A DNA stretch of 44,586 bases from Phycisphaerales bacterium UBA1910 (GCA_002337545.1 DDGE01000024.1:52359-96944); one strand, 5' to 3'; counted from the first letter of the stretch, positions 24,533-32,295 are shown. The notes: generated by a model not told the origin, from the letters alone. Numbers and translations are program-made.

Positions 24533-25557
24533 CCCCGCCCTCCGAGGTGGAATGTAGCGAAGAGCTTACGTGCCTGCCCTTCGTTCAGGAGAAACTCGGA
24601 GGCGTGCGATAGGTTCAATCGGTACGCGACATCATGTACGCCGGAGGGTACGTCTCCTTGCACGAGGTCGTGACGCGTGAGGCACGGGAACCCGGTGCAT
24701 ACACGGTGAACCTGCTCATGCAGCACGGTGAATCGACGACCGGAACCGCGTTCGTGCATGTCCTCGTCGTACCCGACCGCCCGGAGCAGGGGCCAAAGCT
24801 CCTCGCCCCGCACACCGGTATCGAGGACGGCGTCGATCACGGACCTCACGGAACGGCCGGAGCCGCTGTCGAGCTCGGCCGCAATCGACACTAGATGCAG
24901 AGGCGCCGTTTTCGGGGGCTCCAGCTGATCGAGTGACGCGATCGCCACGGCTGCGAAATCGCGGTCGCGTGTGGTCTTGACCTCGATTGCACCGTGGGGG
25001 CCCTTGAAATCCCATCGTTCCCCGAGCGGCCCCGTCCAGTCGCGCACGGCATCGGGAGCTGTCGATGCGAGCCGCTCGAGGACCACTAACTCGCCAAAGA
25101 GCCCGAGCTCTTGCTCCATCTTAAGCAATCGATCCCCGTCGGTCCTCAGCAGGTCACGGAACTCGCCGATGGCACCGACCACCGCATCAGCTCCGCGTGT
25201 GCCCGCGCACATGCGGGCGACGATGCCTGTGGCCAGCAGTGCGAAGACCTCGTTCAGACGCGGCTGCGAGCACCTGAGCTGCATGGCTGACCGCGGCTCG
25301 CTGTCGATCTCCAGCAGACGTTCCTCAATGAGCACGCTTCTGGTGGCGTGCTGCTTCAGTGATGGCGTCACCGGGATGTCCAAGAGCAGCCCACGGCAGT
25401 CCTGATCCAGTGTGAGACGCACCACCACACCGACCACATCCCGCAATTCGACGCGCTGTGTCCTGACCCCTCCACCCGAGCCGCTGCCCGAACCGGCAAG
25501 GTCGATCCACCCGAGCCGAAGGGTCTCGAGGATAGACTCACTCACCTTTTTCTCCAT
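24529..25557 (-). CDS. PD-(D/E)XK motif protein (DUF4420-like)
   Basis: A 342-aa probable nuclease. The centre has LFGELVVLERL, then WTGPLGERWDFKGPHGAIEV directly followed by KTTRD. WDF supplies the Asp and EVK the Glu-x-Lys of the PD-(D/E)XK active site, as in the PF14390/DUF4420 family. The N-terminal half is beta-rich with a conserved VVRLTLDQDCRGLLLDIP. The C-terminal part (VHRVCTGFPCLTRHDLVQG, VHDVAYRLNLSHASEF) has the aromatic/basic pattern seen in that family. It is the candidate DNA-cutting subunit of the system. The start overlaps the Z1 gene by 20 bases. Confidence 0.8.
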   Translation of the reverse strand: MEKKVSESILETLRLGWIDLAGSGSGSGGGVRTQRVELRDVVGVVVRLTLDQDCRGLLLDIPVTPSLKQHATRSVLIEERLLEIDSEPRSAMQLRCSQPRLNEVFALLATGIVARMCAGTRGADAVVGAIGEFRDLLRTDGDRLLKMEQELGLFGELVVLERLASTAPDAVRDWTGPLGERWDFKGPHGAIEVKTTRDRDFAAVAIASLDQLEPPKTAPLHLVSIAAELDSGSGRSVRSVIDAVLDTGVRGEELWPLLRAVGYDEDMHERGSGRRFTVLHEQVHRVCTGFPCLTRHDLVQGDVPSGVHDVAYRLNLSHASEFLLNEGQARKLFATFHLGGRG

Positions 25558-28228
25558 TGCTCATTTCCCTGCTTTCGTCGATTAGTCCGAGCTCTTCGTC
25601 CTCGATCTCGTCGTCGAAGTGTTCTACGGCGTGAGCCCCCACCGGCGCCACGACGTACTCGACGGTCACGGGGTGGTCGGTTTCTGGGAAGACCAGCCCG
25701 ATTCCAAGCACATCACGGACCGCTCCGAGTTCATGGCGTGTGGAACGTCTAGGCTTCGAATTTCCGTCGCCGCCGGTGCCGTCGTCCCCGCTCGTTCTCG
25801 GTGCCGACTCGCGATCCACGAGATACAACAGCAGCAAGGGTTCCTCGACGGCTCGCTCCCGGTCATGCGTCCGGGGACCACGAGCTCTTTTCAGATCCGG
25901 CCACAGGGCCTTCGGTCCGCTGAAAGCGATGTCGAAGTCGATGGTCGCGTGCGATCGTGTCAGAAGCACACCGATGTCCTTGCCGTGCGAATCGAGATCC
26001 TCCCGGGCGCTGCGTCGGACCATCGGGACATCCTGCAGCGGTCCAAACGGACCGTGCGATCGAGCGGTCTTGGCCCCCGAGACCACGACACCGACATTCC
26101 ACTTGCCGAGCTGGCCGTATCCGAGCTGCTGCTCAACGTAGTCCCTTATCTCGTCACCCGAAAACTCGTGGTGCTGACTGTGGATGCTGTAGGACTCGAG
26201 AAACCGACGTACCGCCTGCCAAGGGACGGATCGGAACAGGTGACCGGCACCATTCACGAACTCGGGCTCGCCACCCGCCTCGCGGGAGTCGTGCAGGAGC
26301 GAGGCGCCCGCCTCCAGGTTCTGCTCCAGCCACGCCTCGTCCTTCGTCCGGAACCTTGTGGTCTGCAGCACGCGCCCGTCGAACGACCGCCGGCCGATCG
26401 TCCTCGCCGTACGCTGCTTCAGCCTCGCGGTGACCTCCATGCGGGGATGGAGCCTCACCCGAACGCCGAGGTCCTCGGGGGTAACGGTACCGTCCTCGCT
26501 GTACCGCGCGATGTCTTGGCGGATCTCGTGTTCGACGGTCGCCAAGTCGCGGAAGTCTGAAGCCATTGCGGCGGGCATCCAAACGCGCGGGAGATCCTCG
26601 TAGTTCACGCGGTAGCCGAACCACCGCCCCATCTGCATCAGGGAGTCGTATAGCGTAGCGGTCCGGACGAAGAAACTACACACCAATCCCTCGATCGTCA
26701 GCCCACGCGCCAGAACATTGCCCCCAATGACAATCGCGGGGCCCTCGAAGAGCTCGAGGCGCTGATCGCTCGACCCGTTCTCCACAAAGTACTGCATCTC
26801 GCTGATCGTCGCGGGTAGCACTTCAAGCAGCTCGTCGAATCCAACAGCCGCTCGACCGAACTCGCTGGCAGGCACTGCTTCCAACTCATCGGACCATTGC
26901 TCACGCAGCGTGTCGAGAAGCGAGCTCTCACCGGCGACTAGGGAGCGCCCCAATCCCTCTATGAACTGCATGACCGGACGCCTGGAGTTCAGGTGCGCCG
27001 CGGCGTAATGCGTGGTGTGGATGAGCAACGCGCAAGGCTTCTCGGCGTCCCCCCGGACGCGTCTGGCCGCTGCGGCCATCACAAAATACTGAAGACATTC
27101 CTGGAGCGATTCCGTGATCGGAAGCGCCCATGTATCCTTCTCGGATCGTGTTGGTCGAAGCTCGCTTTCTTCAGACTCCGGCACCTCGCGGATCATGTCG
27201 AGTCCATCATCGGTGCCCTCATCGTCGAGATCGGACTCAAGCTGGCGACGACCGAACAGCCGCTCGGCACCGAAGTAAGCGGGCGGCTTCGGGAGGTCAA
27301 TGATAAAGTCACGTGGATAGAGGTCCTCGGGCTGGTTGGGATCGATCAACACGTTCGCGTAGGGCGTCGCGGTGTATCCGACATAAGCCACTTTGGGAAG
27401 CAGATCAAGCAGATCGACCAGAAGCTGATTAATGGCGGTCCGCTCCCGCTCGAGTCGCGCCGAGTTGACGCTTGCCTGGTCACACTCGTCGTCGATGATC
27501 AGGACCGGGCAGTTCGCCAGCACGAGCTCGCTTGATCCTCTGAGCATGTTGATCAAACGCCGCAGCCTGTATGAGTTCTTCTTCACGATCGCGAGGTTAC
27601 GAGCCAACTGCTGAGACAGAAGTGCATCAGCGCTAATCGGGATCTCGCCGATGTCGTCCTCAATTGTGGTCCACCGCAACCAACGCTTGGGGACCAAACT
27701 GATCAGATCCGTTTCCATACGTTCCTGGGTCTGCCGTCGGAGAGAGTTGGTCAGCCCTGATAGCACTATAATCAGTCGGTAGCCCTCATCGGCCGCCTTG
27801 GAAATGACGCCAGTGAAATTCGCGGTCTTACCGCTCTGCACATACCCGAGCACGAGCCCTCGCCCATCGAATTTAGGGCTTCCGGGAAAAGGGAGCTGGC
27901 CCACGACCTTGCTGGAGGCCTTATCGATCGCCCCGACGGTCTCGGGATCCCATCCCTTTTCCTCAAGCAGGTAGCGTTTGAGCGGCGGCCAGAACACATG
28001 GTCATCTTTAGGCCCTGGATACCACGGCTCAAAACGCCGCTGCCGAACGGCAGTCGGATCGCGCAGATCCTCTATCAGGCCAATCTCGCGACGTATGAGC
28101 TGCTTCGCATCCTTGACGAGTGTGTCATTTTGAACAAATCGCTTGGACCACTCTGCGGCCTGCTCAAGAGTAATCAGTGAGGAGGACATCTGCGATCTGA
28201 TAAGTTGAACGACATCCTCGATGTTCAT
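25538..28228 (-). CDS. Z1-domain SF2-type ATPase, first gene of the operon
   Basis: An 896-aa protein with AGGAG before the ATG. The Z1 domain (PF10593) is plain: Walker A LVLGYVQSGKTANFTGVI (about 126-143), LSGLTNSLRRQTQERM, Walker B VLIIDDECDQAS (about 247), YVGYTATPYANVLID and VIGGNVLARGLTIEGLV, with FVRTATLYDSLMQMGRWFGY resembling SF2 helicase motifs V-VI. The last 250 residues form a separate domain ending in a strongly acidic tail (EHFDDEIEDEELG). Z1 proteins are presumed translocases or helicases in restriction systems. It opens a five-gene operon with overlapping junctions and has its own promoter upstream. Confidence 0.88.
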   Translation of the reverse strand: MNIEDVVQLIRSQMSSSLITLEQAAEWSKRFVQNDTLVKDAKQLIRREIGLIEDLRDPTAVRQRRFEPWYPGPKDDHVFWPPLKRYLLEEKGWDPETVGAIDKASSKVVGQLPFPGSPKFDGRGLVLGYVQSGKTANFTGVISKAADEGYRLIIVLSGLTNSLRRQTQERMETDLISLVPKRWLRWTTIEDDIGEIPISADALLSQQLARNLAIVKKNSYRLRRLINMLRGSSELVLANCPVLIIDDECDQASVNSARLERERTAINQLLVDLLDLLPKVAYVGYTATPYANVLIDPNQPEDLYPRDFIIDLPKPPAYFGAERLFGRRQLESDLDDEGTDDGLDMIREVPESEESELRPTRSEKDTWALPITESLQECLQYFVMAAAARRVRGDAEKPCALLIHTTHYAAAHLNSRRPVMQFIEGLGRSLVAGESSLLDTLREQWSDELEAVPASEFGRAAVGFDELLEVLPATISEMQYFVENGSSDQRLELFEGPAIVIGGNVLARGLTIEGLVCSFFVRTATLYDSLMQMGRWFGYRVNYEDLPRVWMPAAMASDFRDLATVEHEIRQDIARYSEDGTVTPEDLGVRVRLHPRMEVTARLKQRTARTIGRRSFDGRVLQTTRFRTKDEAWLEQNLEAGASLLHDSREAGGEPEFVNGAGHLFRSVPWQAVRRFLESYSIHSQHHEFSGDEIRDYVEQQLGYGQLGKWNVGVVVSGAKTARSHGPFGPLQDVPMVRRSAREDLDSHGKDIGVLLTRSHATIDFDIAFSGPKALWPDLKRARGPRTHDRERAVEEPLLLLYLVDRESAPRTSGDDGTGGDGNSKPRRSTRHELGAVRDVLGIGLVFPETDHPVTVEYVVAPVGAHAVEHFDDEIEDEELGLIDESREMSNGEKGE

Positions 28229-28317
28229 GGGTTTCTCCTAAGTGCACAGTTCATTTTAGCTGGGATGCTGGTGTGCGGAACGCCCACCCCCCAGTTCGGC
28301 TCATTATGCAACTGATT

Positions 28318-28346
28318 ATTATACTGAATATTGCAGATGATCTTGA
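28318..28346 (-). promoter_or_regulatory. Promoter of the Z1 operon
   Basis: On the minus strand a perfect TATAAT (28318-28323) lies 17 bases after TCAAGA (28341-28346; three matches to TTGACA). The leader to the Z1 ATG is about 80 bases. Confidence 0.5.
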
Positions 28347-28413
28347 CCTGCCCCACAAACCGATCCATCTTGGGTCTCATTACGGGCCAAGGTGAGTCAG
28401 AACTGCTCTAGTT

Positions 28414-28429
28414 CTGTCCTAGATTCGCC
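28414..28429 (+). repeat. Island-end repeat, candidate integrase arm-type site (right end of island 1)
   Basis: CTGTCCTAGATTCGCC matches 9527-9542 at 15 of 16 positions in the same orientation. It lies 119 bases inside the att core. Confidence 0.5.
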
Positions 28430-28548
28430 GTCACAAGCCGCCATCATCCGGCACGAATCGAATCGAGCCGCTATTGCTATCTATCAATGAAATCAGTGTT
28501 TGTAGATTGCATTTGCGAATCTGAGTATTCACGTCGCAACCCCCGAAA

Positions 28549-28565
28549 GAATCCCCCCCTCTCCG
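28549..28565 (+). repeat. Attachment-site direct repeat, second copy
   Basis: GAATCCCCCCCTCTCCG is identical to the 3' end of tRNA-Ser at 9433-9449. The identity stops directly upstream (AAA instead of GTTC), so only the core is duplicated. It marks the right end of island 1 and the left end of island 2. Confidence 0.8.
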
Positions 28566-28572
28566 CTTCGAT

Positions 28573-28603
28573 AAGACCCTGCATTTGCAGGGTCTTGTTT
28601 TTT
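28573..28603 (+). terminator. Rho-independent terminator at the island junction
   Basis: AAGACCCTGC (28573-28582) pairs perfectly with GCAGGGTCTT (28587-28596) around ATTT, followed by GTTTTTT. It sits just behind the att core, as the terminator behind the true tRNA-Ser does, and would insulate the island end. Confidence 0.85.
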
Positions 28604-28653
28604 AGGGGTTTACGACGGAGCACTCCGAGACGTTTGACCCTGTTGGCCTTGAA

Positions 28654-28665
28654 CTGGCCTAGATC
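28654..28665 (+). repeat. Third copy of the arm-like motif (left end of island 2)
   Basis: CTGGCCTAGATC matches the core CTGKCCTAGATY of the two island 1 repeats, in the same orientation and 89 bases from the att core. The corresponding distance at the left end of island 1 is 78. Confidence 0.4.
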
Positions 28666-28724
28666 AGCGACGCGACGATGCCGCGAGCTCGGCGGATACG
28701 TGCCTGAGCGTTTGTCGGCGAGCG

Positions 28725-29261
28725 TTAGCTTTCAGCTTCGAGCCGCTTCCATGCCTTAGTGGCTTGCGACTTCAGCGAGCCGGCCTTGGCTGGGCTGAAC
28801 ATCGCCCGCTCATGGCGTATGAGCTGCTCGTGCTTCATCCACCTCAGGGCGGTCCGGATGTGGTAGTCGGGCACCCGCTCGCCGAGTGCTTTCTGCACGG
28901 CCTCGTGCAGGTCGACGAACTTGCACTGCTCGAGGTCGCGCACCGCGTCGGCGGTTGCGAGCACAATGTCCTTTGGACAGCGGAACGGCTCCGCGTCGGT
29001 GCTCCGGTACTCGGCCAAGACTGCCGGCCGCGATGGGAACTTCTCGACCTTGTAGTCCTCGACCGTCTTGGCGGCCTTCGGACCGCGGCGGCGTGCCGTC
29101 GGCCTTTCGCCGGCGTCCGCGATGAGCTCGCGTTCAAGTGACTGCAATGCGGCCAGTGCCTTCGCGATCCGGGCACCCGACGACGGGCACTCGCCCAGCA
29201 CTCCGGTGAGCTCCTCTCGGGCGATGTCGATCTGTCGAAGGGCGTAGGCGGCGTCAGGCAT
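28725..29261 (-). CDS. Unknown protein, recombination-module family A (paralogue 2 of 3)
   Basis: A 178-aa homologue of the proteins at 12363-12911 and 31543-32124. Shared parts are KAAKTVEDYKVEKFPSRPAV, LAEYRSTDAEPFRCPK (compare LAEHRSTGAAAFHCPK in paralogue 1) and the C-terminal YHIRTALRWMKHEQLIRHER followed by AMFSPAKAG. The N-terminus is helical. The C-terminal third looks like a winged-helix domain. Its FRCPK/FHCPK segment makes it closer to paralogue 1 than to paralogue 3. It is divergent from the gene at 29362, in the same place relative to the integrase operon as paralogue 1. It is therefore a candidate repressor, by position only. Confidence 0.7.
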   Translation of the reverse strand: MPDAAYALRQIDIAREELTGVLGECPSSGARIAKALAALQSLERELIADAGERPTARRRGPKAAKTVEDYKVEKFPSRPAVLAEYRSTDAEPFRCPKDIVLATADAVRDLEQCKFVDLHEAVQKALGERVPDYHIRTALRWMKHEQLIRHERAMFSPAKAGSLKSQATKAWKRLEAES

Positions 29262-29305
29262 TGAACCAACTGTACCACAACCTCACGGTTTTTTCTAGGT
29301 GGGCG

Positions 29306-29334
29306 TTGACGGATCATCCAAGGCGAGCTACTCT
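29306..29334 (+). promoter_or_regulatory. Sigma-70 promoter of recombination module 2
   Basis: TTGACG (29306-29311) and TACTCT (29329-29334) with a 17-base spacer. AGAGG and the ATG at 29362 follow. It probably drives 29362-31561 as one transcript, because these genes overlap. Confidence 0.6.
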
Positions 29335-29361
29335 CGGTGGATTTCTGTAGAGGTCTGCCAT

Positions 29362-30045
29362 ATGAAAGAGACGCAAAGCCTAGCCGCACTGCTCACCTCG
29401 GTCACCCGGGGGCACCTCATCATCGCGCTGGAGTACCTCGCCGAGCTCTCCGCAAATGGGATGGTCACATCCGAGGTGGTCGACGCGATCGACGAGGAGC
29501 TGCCCGCACACGGAGGTGTCGCGACTTCCGCCGTGGTCGAGCACGCCCGGGCACTCGGGCTGATTTCAGCCACGATCGACAGCGACGGTTTCGCGAAGTT
29601 CTTCATCCACGCTGCCGCGTTGGACCTGCTGGGCCTTGACATCGAGGCCGTGCACGGAAGTGAAGAGGCAGAGTTACAGGTGTTGGCGGGCGTCTTCGCC
29701 TGCTACCAGCGTGACGCCGCTGGCAACAAAGGTCGCGCCTGGCGAGCAGCGGCTTCCCTCATGCTGCTCTTGGAAGCCGAGGTCGGACCTGAACAAATCG
29801 CCCGGCTCAGCGAGCGGGCGGTGGGCAACCAACGGGGCCCGAGCACCGCGAAGGCGTTCTGGCTCGCCGAGTCGCAGCTCGGTCTTCAAGTTGCCAAGGC
29901 CGAGGGCTTCATCGATGAGCCCACCGACGGATCCCTTCGGATCACGGATTACACGCTGACCGACCGCGGCAGAGCATGGCTGACCAGGGACGGCTCACCG
30001 ATCGCGGCGAGCGTCCGCAACATCGAGCTGAGGGGGGTGCTGTGA
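29362..30045 (+). CDS. Unknown helical protein at the head of the module 2 integrase operon
   Basis: A 227-aa protein. The ATG at 29362 was preferred over an upstream in-frame ATG at 29299, which lies before the promoter. It is almost wholly helical: SLAALLTSVTRGHLIIALEY, ATSAVVEHARALGLIS and GRAWRAAASLMLLLEAEVG. The last 50 residues, LQVAKAEGFIDEP...YTLTDRGRAWL, look like the recognition helix and wing of a winged-helix domain. No family is recognised, and module 1 has no counterpart. The TGA overlaps the next ATG (TGATG), so the HTH gene is coupled to it. A regulator is likely. Confidence 0.6.
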   Translation: MKETQSLAALLTSVTRGHLIIALEYLAELSANGMVTSEVVDAIDEELPAHGGVATSAVVEHARALGLISATIDSDGFAKFFIHAAALDLLGLDIEAVHGSEEAELQVLAGVFACYQRDAAGNKGRAWRAAASLMLLLEAEVGPEQIARLSERAVGNQRGPSTAKAFWLAESQLGLQVAKAEGFIDEPTDGSLRITDYTLTDRGRAWLTRDGSPIAASVRNIELRGVL

Positions 30046-30404
30046 TGCCCGCGATGAGGTCTCTCATCCTCCGATCCGCCCGAGCGTCCTGGCTTTTTGC
30101 CCGCCGCGCCGGCTTCGTCCGTGGGCGCACCGTCCGCATCCCCCGCACCGAGCCCACTTTCCCAAGCTCGCGTCGTCTCATCGGACTCAACATTCCGCTG
30201 CACGAAGCTCGGGCGTTGGCTGAGGAGTACGAGTTGCCGCCCATCATCACGCTTGACGAGGCCGCCAAGGTCGCCCGGCGGTCACCGTTCACCGTCAAGC
30301 GGCTCGTGTCGGAGGGGCGGTTCCCGAAGTCGGCCAAGCCTGGTAAGCCCCTGCTGTTCCTCCGCGATCGGTTCATCCAGGAGCTCATGAAGGAGCACGG
30401 GTGA
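30045..30404 (+). CDS. Excisionase-like HTH protein, module 2
   Basis: A 119-aa protein whose C-terminal 70 residues match the module 1 protein closely: ITLDEAAKVARRSPFTVKRL, then VSEGRFPKSAKPGKPLLFLR. It has a basic 45-residue N-terminal extension (SLILRSARASWLFARRAG and VRGRTVRIPR) that the module 1 protein lacks from its likely start. The HTH is of the MerR/excisionase type. The start at 30045 overlaps the stop of the previous gene, and the stop overlaps the integrase start, so all three are translated together. Confidence 0.8.
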   Translation: MPAMRSLILRSARASWLFARRAGFVRGRTVRIPRTEPTFPSSRRLIGLNIPLHEARALAEEYELPPIITLDEAAKVARRSPFTVKRLVSEGRFPKSAKPGKPLLFLRDRFIQELMKEHG

Positions 30405-31561
30405 TGCTGGCCAACCGGTTCGAGGTCGAGGGCACGAGCAACCCCATCATCCACGTGGGGCACAAGTCGTACCGAAAGAAGGACGGCACGTCGGCACGCA
30501 CCAAGACCTACTACGCGGAGTGGAGCCTCGGCAATAAGCAGCAACGCCGGAGCCTGAAGACCAAGAACAAAACGGCCGCGATCAACGCGGCCCATGCCTT
30601 GCACGACAAGATCTGCAACGGCGAACGCCTCGAAGCCCCCAAGGAATACACCGTCGACGAGGCGGTGAAGCTGTACCTCGACACCTGCCGGGCCCGGCGG
30701 CTCAAGCCGAGGACCATGGCGGCGTACGAGCACACGCTCGGCAAGCTCAAGGACTTCTGCAAAGACCGGTCCATCGTCTACCTCGGTCGGTTCGGACAGG
30801 TCGAGTTCTGGGCGTTTGTGAACACGATGAATCACTTGTCGAAGAAGACGGTCTACGACCGCATGGTGATCGTTCAGCAGCTCTTCAAGTGGTGCTGCGA
30901 GGTTGCTGAGATCCTCGCGAAGAACCCGATCCGCAAGCTCAAGCTGAAGAAGCCGGCGTCGAAGAAACAGCCGTGCTTCACCCCTGAGCAGATCCGCACA
31001 ATGATCGACACCGCGGACGACAATCTCCGGCCCATCATTGTGTTCCTCGCCTACACCGGGTGCCGCGTCGGTGAGATGCGGGACCTGCTGTGGGAGGATG
31101 TCCACCTCGACGCCAACGGCAACGGCGTGCTCGACATCCGGCACGGGGGCTCCGACGACGAGACAAAGGGGAAGGAGTCGCGTCGGATCCCGATTCACTC
31201 CGAGCTGCGGCCGTACTTGGAGTCGATGCCGCGGATCGACGAGCGGGTTTTCCATTCTCATCCGTCAAAGCGGTATCCCCGCGGAAACGGAAAGCTCGTT
31301 GATACGCGGCTGCTGGATCAGGTGAAGGCGTTGTGTAAAAAGTGCGGCTTCGAGAATCCCACGCAATACAAAGTGCACACGTTTCGACACGCGTTCGTCT
31401 CGATGCTGGCCCGGCAAAATGTGTCGTATCGATACGCGTTGCAGCTCGTCGGGCACTCGTCGAGCAAGATCCTTGATCTGTACTTCTCCGTCTATGACGA
31501 AGACGCGGCGAGAGCGATCGAGTCGATCGAGCTCCCGCCCGGTCAACCTTCCGACGATTGA
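30401..31561 (+). CDS. Tyrosine recombinase (integrase), module 2
   Basis: A 386-aa integrase, a clear homologue of 13291-14457 over the full length (for example the shared VIVQQLFKWCCE/VVQQLFKWGCE region and FTPEQ). Catalytic residues: Arg in TGCRVGEMRDL, Lys in the KGKESRRIPI hairpin, HxxR in VHTFRHAFVSML, His in LVGHSSS and the Tyr nucleophile in DLYFSV. Unlike module 1 the set is complete, so this copy should be active. A LCKKCGF CxxC lies just before HxxR. GTG 30401 (four-base overlap with the HTH gene) or ATG 30404 may be the start. The 3' end overlaps the gene on the other strand by 19 bases. Confidence 0.9.
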   Translation: MMLANRFEVEGTSNPIIHVGHKSYRKKDGTSARTKTYYAEWSLGNKQQRRSLKTKNKTAAINAAHALHDKICNGERLEAPKEYTVDEAVKLYLDTCRARRLKPRTMAAYEHTLGKLKDFCKDRSIVYLGRFGQVEFWAFVNTMNHLSKKTVYDRMVIVQQLFKWCCEVAEILAKNPIRKLKLKKPASKKQPCFTPEQIRTMIDTADDNLRPIIVFLAYTGCRVGEMRDLLWEDVHLDANGNGVLDIRHGGSDDETKGKESRRIPIHSELRPYLESMPRIDERVFHSHPSKRYPRGNGKLVDTRLLDQVKALCKKCGFENPTQYKVHTFRHAFVSMLARQNVSYRYALQLVGHSSSKILDLYFSVYDEDAARAIESIELPPGQPSDD

Positions 31562-32124
31562 TCAGGACCGACTTCGAAGGGCTCACGCTGCAAGCTCGTC
31601 CAGGCTTCCCGGGTTGCTCGTGTAAACCCGGCCTTAGTGCCGACGCGGGTGAACCGTGCACCTTCATGATGGACGAGACCTGAGGCGGACCAGAATCGCA
31701 GCGAGACGCGGGCGGCGTAGTCGGGCAGCTCCTCTCCAAGCCGGCGGCTCGCGGCGGCCTTGATGGTGGCGAAGAGTTGTGGCTCCGCGGTGGACGCGAC
31801 CTCGGTGGCAACCGCCCTGTAGTACGGCAGCGGCACCTTGTACGGTTTCGCCGCTGCGCCTGGGCGGATCTCAATGAGGGCGGGGCCGCGGCGTGACTCT
31901 TCGACGGTGTAGGTGGCGGCCCGCACACGGGCACGGGGGCCGATGATCCGCCGACGACGGGCGTCGTTCAGGTTGTTAATCTCACCGGTGACCGCGGAGT
32001 CAAGTTCGTTGAGCTTGCGGAGTAGTTTCGAGCGGCCTGTACCCGTGCGCGACGCGAGCTCGCGTACCTCATCAAGCACATCTCGCCATGACTGACTTGG
32101 TGTACCTGCTCGCGGCATGAGCAT
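31543..32124 (-). CDS. Unknown protein, recombination-module family A (paralogue 3 of 3)
   Basis: A 193-aa homologue of the two other family A proteins. ATYTVEESRRGPALIEIRPG and ARVSLRFWSASGLVHHEGAR, then FTRVGTKAGF, match the same blocks in paralogue 1 (YTIEPSRKGPAL, LRVSTRFFCERGMLKH). The N-terminus has a helical stretch, WRDVLDEVRELASRTGTGRS. Its C-terminal codons overlap the integrase gene tail-to-tail. The starts at 32124 and 32118 are both possible; neither has a good Shine-Dalgarno. It is divergent from the small-gene/serine recombinase unit across an intergenic region with two inverted repeats. It may thus control the serine half of the module, as paralogue 2 may control the tyrosine half. 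Confidence 0.7.
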   Translation of the reverse strand: MLMPRAGTPSQSWRDVLDEVRELASRTGTGRSKLLRKLNELDSAVTGEINNLNDARRRRIIGPRARVRAATYTVEESRRGPALIEIRPGAAAKPYKVPLPYYRAVATEVASTAEPQLFATIKAAASRRLGEELPDYAARVSLRFWSASGLVHHEGARFTRVGTKAGFTRATREAWTSLQREPFEVGPDQSSEG

Positions 32125-32187
32125 GATGGTACGCCGGATCTGCGAGTTGGCGTCTATACCCGCGTACCCGAGATACCGCGATTCCCG

Positions 32188-32220
32188 TCAGGATCCATAC
32201 CGGTTTGGGCTGGATCCTGA
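32188..32220. promoter_or_regulatory. Inverted repeat in the divergent intergenic region of module 2
   Basis: TCAGGATCCA (32188-32197) and TGGATCCTGA (32211-32220) are perfect complements with a 13-base spacer. It lies 64 bases upstream of the minus-strand family A gene. It could be an operator or an RNA hairpin. Confidence 0.45.
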
Positions 32221-32295
32221 TGCGCCTCCGATTCCGTGTTGAAATTGTCGAGTTCACCGCGGACGGATCCTTGCCTTCCGTCCAAGTCACCGCTA

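Larger units (their letters stand above)
9433..28565. mobile_element. Genomic island 1, integrated at tRNA-Ser(CGA)
   Basis: The segment is bounded by a 17-base direct repeat of the tRNA 3' end. It contains an excisionase-like HTH gene, tyrosine and serine recombinases, a helicase, a methyltransferase/Vsr pair and a five-gene ATPase/nuclease operon. Repeats of CTGTCCTAGATTYGCC lie inside both ends (9527-9542 and 28414-28429). Unlike most tRNA-borne islands, the integrase is not next to the attachment site: a helicase gene lies between. A nuclease gene cut off near 18600 suggests that the defence cassette was added later. Whether the island still moves is unknown; its tyrosine recombinase has Gln in place of the second catalytic His. 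Confidence 0.75.
28229..28724. other. Non-coding junction between the two islands
   Basis: This stretch of almost 500 bases holds no convincing gene. In order it contains the leader and promoter of the Z1 operon (minus strand), a right-end copy of the arm-like repeat (28414-28429), the second copy of the tRNA 3' end (28549-28565), a terminator (28573-28603) and a third arm-like motif (28654-28665). It is therefore the right end of island 1 joined to the left end of island 2. A 90-codon plus-strand frame from 28487 crosses the att core and terminator and is not believable. Confidence 0.7.

Noticed and set aside
28487..28759. A 90-codon plus-strand frame at the island junction
   Set aside because: It crosses the att core and a terminator and has no ribosome binding site.
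29942..31261. A 439-codon open frame on the minus strand
   Set aside because: It is opposite the module 2 tyrosine recombinase, whose catalytic motifs are clear, and shows no domain of its own.
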